Notes under the pieces: model-generated
Seen by the model: the letters and a program-made list of their open reading frames with translations, nothing else
Databases searched by the model: none
What the model was told of the DNA's origin: nothing
In this document: piece after piece, positions 13,256-16,531 of the stretch
How the letters are laid out: the number at the start of each line of letters is the position of its first letter
How positions within the stretch are numbered: position 1 is the stretch's first letter
Assembly (NCBI GenBank): GCA_011372345.1
Contig: DRTC01000059.1
Coordinates: 1 to 16,531 of the forward strand
Reading direction: 5' to 3'
Length of the DNA stretch: 16,531 nt
Source of the DNA: Candidatus Cloacimonadota bacterium
GTDB lineage: Bacteria; Cloacimonadota; Cloacimonadia; Cloacimonadales; TCS61
Made by a program: the position numbers and the translations under genes

Positions 13256-14674
13256 ATGAGTAAACAGAAATTTTTTTCGGAATATTCTCAAAAACGGGCA
13301 AAAATCTTGATCGTTGATGATGAACAGGATGCACTTGATATTTTCAGCAGGCAATTAAAAGATGATTATGATATTGATACTGCTACTTCTGCAACTTCAG
13401 CTCTGGAAAAGCTCAAAAAAAATAATTATCATATAACCATGACCGATGTTGTTATGCCGGGTATAGATGGGATCGAACTCATGCAGGAGATCAAAAAACA
13501 ATGGCCTCATATTTCAGTTGTAGTTATCAGTGGAAAAGCATCGATTGAAATGGCAGTTAAAGCAATGAAACTGGGAGCAGAGGATTTTATTGAGAAACCT
13601 GTGGAAGATCTTGAACTCTTAAAATTGATGATCGAAAAAATTCTCAAATCAAAATGGCAGGTTGAAGAAATTAAAAGATTAAGAAACATTCTTGCTCACG
13701 GTTTTGATAGAACCAATATTGTCGGGAATAGTCTTGTCATCCAGAAGATCATGGAAAAGGTTAAAGTTATCGCACCCCTTGATACAACCGTCCTGATAAC
13801 CGGTGAAACAGGTGTGGGTAAAGAGCTTTTTGCGGAATTAATTTACAGAAACAGCAAAAGAAAAGATAAGAAATTTGTCGCACTTAATTGCGGTGGAATT
13901 CCAGAAAATCTATTAGAGAGTATGCTTTTTGGTCATAAGAAGGGAGCATTCACAGATGCGATCAGAGACAAGATAGGATATTTTCAGGAAGCTGATGGAG
14001 GAACTCTTTTTCTCGATGAGATCACGGAAACTTCACCTTCTTTTCAAATTAAAATGCTCAGAGTATTGGAAAAAGGTGTTATTCGTCAGGTTGGAGGAGA
14101 CAAAGATATCGAGGTTGATGTCAGGATAATTACAGCTACAAACAAACTCATTGAAGAAGAGATCGAAGCTAAAAACTTTAGGGAGGATCTCTATTACAGA
14201 TTGAATATTATTAATATAAAAATACCTCCTTTGCGAGAAAGGGTAGAAGATATAAAAATACTGGCAAATGCTTTTATGAATGAATTTTCAGAAAAACATG
14301 GAAAACAGAATTTAACAATTTCCGAACCGGCAATGTCTATCCTTCTCGCAAATGAATGGAAAGGTAATGTCAGAGAACTGAAAAATGCGATCGAACATGC
14401 AGTGGCTCTTTGTTCTCATACAAAAATTATGCCGGAAGATTTACCTGATAATATTTTTCAGGATAATATCAATTTGGTTGATCCTTTACAGAATTATCTC
14501 AATCTACCGTTTAATCATGCAAAAGAAAATTTTGAAAAAAAATATATCGAAGAACTGTTAGTCAAGCATAAAGGAGATGTTACCAAAGTTGCAACTATCT
14601 CAAAAATAAAAAGACAAAATCTTTATGAAAAGTTTAAAAAATATGATATCGACTTAAAAAAATTCAGGATATAA
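13256..14674 (+). CDS. NtrC-family sigma-54-dependent response regulator
   Basis: The 472-residue protein has the full NtrC layout. Its receiver spans about 15-128, with D21/D22, phosphoacceptor D64 in MTDVVMPGIDG, S92 and K114. The AAA+ activator domain (about 153-390) has Walker A GETGVGKE (183-190), a sigma-54 contact loop GAFTDA (230-235) instead of the usual GAFTGA, Walker B GGTLFLDE (248-255), the arginine motif FREDLYYRLN (308-317) and sensor II GNVRELKN (370-377). A Fis-type helix-turn-helix (about 428-467; GDVTKVATISKIKRQNLYEKFKKYDI) ends it. It would bind upstream enhancers as an oligomer and use ATP to open sigma-54 promoters. The kinase is just upstream, and two sigma-54-type promoters with pilin-like genes lie just downstream, which makes them its likely targets. 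The substituted loop residue is known as a tolerated minor variant, so activity is expected. Confidence 0.95.
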   Translation: MSKQKFFSEYSQKRAKILIVDDEQDALDIFSRQLKDDYDIDTATSATSALEKLKKNNYHITMTDVVMPGIDGIELMQEIKKQWPHISVVVISGKASIEMAVKAMKLGAEDFIEKPVEDLELLKLMIEKILKSKWQVEEIKRLRNILAHGFDRTNIVGNSLVIQKIMEKVKVIAPLDTTVLITGETGVGKELFAELIYRNSKRKDKKFVALNCGGIPENLLESMLFGHKKGAFTDAIRDKIGYFQEADGGTLFLDEITETSPSFQIKMLRVLEKGVIRQVGGDKDIEVDVRIITATNKLIEEEIEAKNFREDLYYRLNIINIKIPPLRERVEDIKILANAFMNEFSEKHGKQNLTISEPAMSILLANEWKGNVRELKNAIEHAVALCSHTKIMPEDLPDNIFQDNINLVDPLQNYLNLPFNHAKENFEKKYIEELLVKHKGDVTKVATISKIKRQNLYEKFKKYDIDLKKFRI

Positions 14675-14706
14675 AGAAATTTTGTAAATCAGGCATTTTA
14701 ATATTG

Positions 14707-14728
14707 TTTTTGATAAATCATTTTTGAT
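14707..14728 (+). repeat. TTTTTGAT-AAATCA-TTTTTGAT direct repeat before the first pilin promoter
   Basis: This is nearly identical (20 of 22 bases) to 8327-8348. It ends exactly where the -24 element starts. It may be a protein-binding site, but the copy at 8327 has no well-formed sigma-54 promoter after it. Confidence 0.5.
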
Positions 14729-14744
14729 TGGTATGGTTATTGCA
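14728..14744 (+). promoter_or_regulatory. Sigma-54 promoter of the first pilin-like gene
   Basis: TTGGTAT-GGTTA-TTGCA has GG at 14730-14731 and GC at 14742-14743, with ten bases between them as sigma-54 requires. The expected start is near 14755, leaving a leader of about 39 bases before ATG 14794. Its position just after an NtrC-family gene supports the call. Confidence 0.7.
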
Positions 14745-14793
14745 GTGTTTTTATTATGGTGGGGCAGAATTTTTGGAATAAAAGGAGTTGATC

Positions 14794-15216
14794 ATGGGAA
14801 CACAGCAAATCCTTTTAATAGTTATTGGCGTCATAGTTGTTGGAGTATCAGTATCTGTTGGGATAACTATGTTCAACAATCAGTCCTCCGGTTCCAATCG
14901 TCAGGCAATAATAACTGATCTAAATACTTTTGCCGGGAATGCGTTAGCATATTATAAAGCTCCTTCCAGTTTCGGAGGAGGTTCTCGTTCCTGGAGCGAT
15001 ATCGACAAACTTGGACTCTGGATAGGTCATAATTATGATTCTGCTACTGATTCCTTATCAAATGAAAATGGTGAGTATGGTCTTTCATATGCAGGTGATA
15101 ATCTGACTATTGTCGGAATTGGAAGGGAAGTGGGAAGAGATGGAACGAACAAAGTGAAGGCAACCATGGTCGTAACAGGTCAATCAGGAAACCTGAGTGT
15201 TACGGTGAATAACTGA
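14794..15216 (+). CDS. Pilin-like small surface protein, first copy
   Basis: The protein has 140 residues. ATG 14794 is chosen over an in-frame TTG at 14788 because AAGGAG (14782-14787) then sits six bases upstream and because the second copy begins with the same MGTQQILLIV. Residues 5-27 are one hydrophobic helix, continued by a polar helix (NRQAIITDLNTFAGNALAYYK, about 35-55), then a GGG turn (61-63) and a beta-rich C-terminal half with repeated Thr/Val strands ending in TVNN. This shape resembles a type IV pilin. There is no basic leader and no Glu5, so classic prepilin processing is doubtful; at most the peptidase could cut after G2. I infer a structural subunit of a filament or surface layer. 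No assembly ATPase, platform protein or peptidase gene is nearby. Confidence 0.75.
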   Translation: MGTQQILLIVIGVIVVGVSVSVGITMFNNQSSGSNRQAIITDLNTFAGNALAYYKAPSSFGGGSRSWSDIDKLGLWIGHNYDSATDSLSNENGEYGLSYAGDNLTIVGIGREVGRDGTNKVKATMVVTGQSGNLSVTVNN

Positions 15217-15415
15217 TCATATTTTAGCTAAAAATAATCAATAAGAAATTATATTAACTCATATTTCGCAACGAAGATAACAGCTACAATTCTGATTTTT
15301 TGAAGCTTTACATAATTCAATTATAGTAATATCAGAACACCTGACCTCATAGATTTTATTATGACACCATTTTTCAGAAAGCATCATTTTATGAAAATAC
15401 ATAATCAAACATTAA

Positions 15416-15541
15416 CCATCGAATTTATTCGATGGAGAAAATGAGACTCGACATGAATTACCGACTTCAGCCGGAAGATGAACTGAATGAATTCAGAAGT
15501 GAGTTGTAGTTACCAAACCTGCCATTCACTGAAGTGAATGG
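15416..15541. repeat. Array of four short-loop hairpins
   Basis: In order these are CCATCGAAT-TT-ATTCGATGG (15416-15435, perfect), CCGACT-TC-AGCCGG (15461-15474, one mismatch), CTGAAT-GA-ATTCAG (15483-15496, perfect) and CCATTCACT-GA-AGTGAATGG (15522-15541, perfect, followed by TTAATTTTTG). The outer two are both 20 bases and start CCAT / end ATGG. The regular build suggests a small non-autonomous repeat element or a structured RNA. The last hairpin could also act as a weak terminator for the first pilin transcript. Confidence 0.75.
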
Positions 15542-15746
15542 TTAATTTTTGTCTAATATTACCTGAATTTCGGATATCTTTTATGTTTTCTCAAATTTAT
15601 TTTGTGCTTATATAACGATTTATAGAATTCAAAATTAAATCATCAAATAATCAAATTTTCAAATTCATAAATGAGAATAAAATTTATTAGAAGTAATATT
15701 CCTTTAATATCAAAACTACATCATAGTTTTTAAATCAGGTTTGTTT

Positions 15747-15764
15747 TGTCATAATTTTATGACA
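15747..15764. promoter_or_regulatory. Candidate enhancer site 1 for the sigma-54 regulator
   Basis: TGTCATAA-TT-TTATGACA is a perfect 18-bp palindrome centred about 196 bp upstream of the predicted start of the second pilin. That is a normal place for an NtrC-type dimer. Binding is inferred. Confidence 0.6.
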
Positions 15765-15777
15765 TTATCCTTAAGAG

Positions 15778-15795
15778 TGTAATATTTTTATGACA
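15778..15795. promoter_or_regulatory. Candidate enhancer site 2 for the sigma-54 regulator
   Basis: TGTAATATTTTTATGACA matches site 1 at 16 of 18 bases and is centred 31 bp downstream of it, about three helical turns. The two dimers would therefore face the same side of the DNA. It lies about 165 bp before the predicted start. Confidence 0.6.
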
Positions 15796-15924
15796 GATTT
15801 GACAGAATTAACCAATATCCTAAACTGAAAATCTATAAAACACACTAGGAAAAACTTTTAAACAACAACCTATCTGTTTGAAATCTAAAGAGATAAGAAT
15901 AGATTTAAAATTCATAAATATGAT

Positions 15925-15941
15925 TTGGCACAGTGATTGCT
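15925..15941 (+). promoter_or_regulatory. Consensus sigma-54 promoter of the second pilin-like gene
   Basis: TTGGCAC-AGTGA-TTGCT matches the -24/-12 consensus at every strongly conserved base. GG is at 15927-15928 and GC at 15939-15940, exactly ten bases apart. The expected start is near 15952, giving a leader of about 57 A-rich bases before ATG 16009. Confidence 0.88.
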
Positions 15942-15998
15942 TAATTAATGGCGTGTCGCATAGAGTGAAAAAAAAGAAAAACTTATTTCTAAAAAAAA

Positions 15999-16004
15999 AG
16001 GAGG
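15999..16004 (+). promoter_or_regulatory. Optimal ribosome binding site of the second pilin-like gene
   Basis: AGGAGG, extended to AAGGAGGAG, lies four bases before ATG 16009 within an A-rich, unstructured leader. This suggests very strong translation. Confidence 0.75.
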
Positions 16005-16008
16005 AGAA

Positions 16009-16428
16009 ATGGGAACACAACAAATCTTGCTCATAGTATTGAGCGTAATTATCGTAGGAATTGCTGTAGCTGTTGGTATTTCAATGTTTAACAGCCAGGC
16101 AGTGAATGCAAATCGTCAGGCAATCGTTGCCGATATTAACAATTTCGGAGCTCAGGCAATGGCTTATTTCAGAAGTCCGGCAAGCCACGGAGGTGGAGCT
16201 GGTACATTTGTCGTTGACGAAGTTGGTCAGTGGTTAGGATATAATTATAATGCAACTGCTGACTCACTTTATACTGAGAATGGTGAATTTGGTTTAACTA
16301 CGGATGGTGCAGTTTTAACAATTGTGGGTGTAGGAACCGAAACAGGAAATGATGGAACAAATCCAGTTAAAGCAACTGCTACTGTTACCGGAGCAACAGG
16401 AGCGATTTCTACAACCATCGACAACTAA
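16009..16428 (+). CDS. Pilin-like small surface protein, second copy, probably highly expressed
   Basis: The protein has 139 residues and is a close paralogue of the gene at 14794. The first ten residues (MGTQQILLIV) are identical, the hydrophobic helix spans about 5-27, NRQAIVADINNFGAQAMAYFR continues it (about 35-55), GGG again sits at 61-63, and the beta-rich half contains SLYTENGEFGLTTDG and LTIVGVGTETGNDGTNPVKA before ending in TTIDN. As in the first copy there is no positively charged leader and no Glu5. A consensus sigma-54 promoter, twin enhancer candidates, an optimal Shine-Dalgarno sequence and a strong terminator surround it as a single-gene unit. That fits a major structural subunit made in bulk when the regulator is active. 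Filament formation is inferred from shape. A non-filamentous membrane-anchored protein is the main alternative. Confidence 0.78.
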   Translation: MGTQQILLIVLSVIIVGIAVAVGISMFNSQAVNANRQAIVADINNFGAQAMAYFRSPASHGGGAGTFVVDEVGQWLGYNYNATADSLYTENGEFGLTTDGAVLTIVGVGTETGNDGTNPVKATATVTGATGAISTTIDN

Positions 16429-16454
16429 TAAAAACGCGGATTCAACAAAAGGGA

Positions 16455-16482
16455 GGGAGACAATACAGGTCTCCCTTTTTTT
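16455..16482 (+). terminator. Intrinsic terminator of the second pilin-like gene
   Basis: GGGAGAC (16455-16461) pairs with GTCTCCC (16469-16475) around a 7-base loop, followed by seven T residues. It lies 27 bases after the stop codon. Confidence 0.88.
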
Positions 16483-16531
16483 AACTAAACGGAATTCGGA
16501 GAATAGAATTATTTCCTGATAATATTAAGCA

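Larger units (their letters stand above)
15217..16008. other. Long regulatory spacer between the pilin-like genes
   Basis: These 792 bp carry no credible gene. They hold a short palindrome TTTTAGCTAAAA right after the first pilin, a half-site TTATGACA (15359-15366), an array of four hairpins (15416-15541), an AT-rich tract (about 15580-15715), a 7-bp hairpin AAAACTA-CATCA-TAGTTTT (15712-15730), two 18-bp candidate enhancers (15747-15795), a strong sigma-54 promoter (15925-15941) and an A-rich leader. Confidence 0.7.

Noticed and set aside
14788..14793. TTG 14788 as start of the first pilin-like gene
   Set aside because: It touches the Shine-Dalgarno sequence and would add two residues absent from the paralogue; ATG 14794 fits better.
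14724..14918. Plus-strand ORF overlapping the first pilin
   Set aside because: It runs across the promoter and is in another frame of a well-supported gene; it has no ribosome binding site.
15820..16023. Minus-strand ORF of 67 codons before the second pilin
   Set aside because: It lies over the sigma-54 promoter and A-rich leader; its F/K-rich translation reflects poly-A/T tracts.

Overview
This AT-rich window carries genes on the + strand only, apart from one doubtful small minus-strand ORF. It looks like a fragment of an uncultivated FCB-group bacterium, most likely Candidatus Cloacimonadota. That placement is inference. It rests on C10 proteases ending in FlgD-like/type IX-type C-terminal domains (NYPNPF...GIYLYKL...KKM), on small 'MGTQQILLIV' pilin-like proteins, and on dispersed repeats of the 'CTCTGCG...GCGGTGAA' and 'AATCCGTGA' kind. 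No rRNA, tRNA, IS element or CRISPR array is visible.

Layout. (1) 1-771: a class I SAM methyltransferase cut by the window start. (2) 772-1129: a gene-free stretch with a GTTCAGG/CCTGAAC hairpin set. (3) 1130-2311: a PLP-dependent alpha-oxoamine synthase resembling bacterial serine palmitoyltransferase. (4) 2312-2624: a repeat-bearing spacer with a possible sigma-54 promoter. (5) 2625-5291 and 5391-8084: two tandem paralogous secreted C10 (streptopain-like) cysteine proteases. (6) 8078-8400: a 34-bp tandem repeat, further palindromes and a strong intrinsic terminator. (7) 8639-14674: a soluble hybrid histidine kinase, a membrane histidine kinase and an NtrC-type sigma-54 activator; the last two form an operon. 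(8) 14794-15216 and 16009-16428: two paralogous pilin-like proteins. They are separated by about 790 bp of non-coding DNA that holds palindromic candidate enhancer sites and a four-hairpin array. The second gene ends in a strong terminator.

How the parts may work together. The main result is a self-contained regulatory circuit. The NtrC-like regulator is followed by two pilin-like genes. Each has a correctly spaced sigma-54 -24/-12 element (GG-N10-GC) just upstream: TTGGTAT-N5-TTGCA before the first and TTGGCAC-N5-TTGCT before the second. The second promoter also has two 18-bp sites (TGTCATAATTTTATGACA and a 16/18 match) 31 bp apart, centred about 165 and 196 bp upstream of the predicted start. 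This is the usual geometry for enhancer-binding proteins. My reading is that the kinases and the sigma-54 activator switch on two highly expressed, leaderless pilin-like surface subunits. A weaker GG-N10-GC element before the first protease hints that secreted proteolysis could share the regulon. All regulatory links are inferred from sequence.
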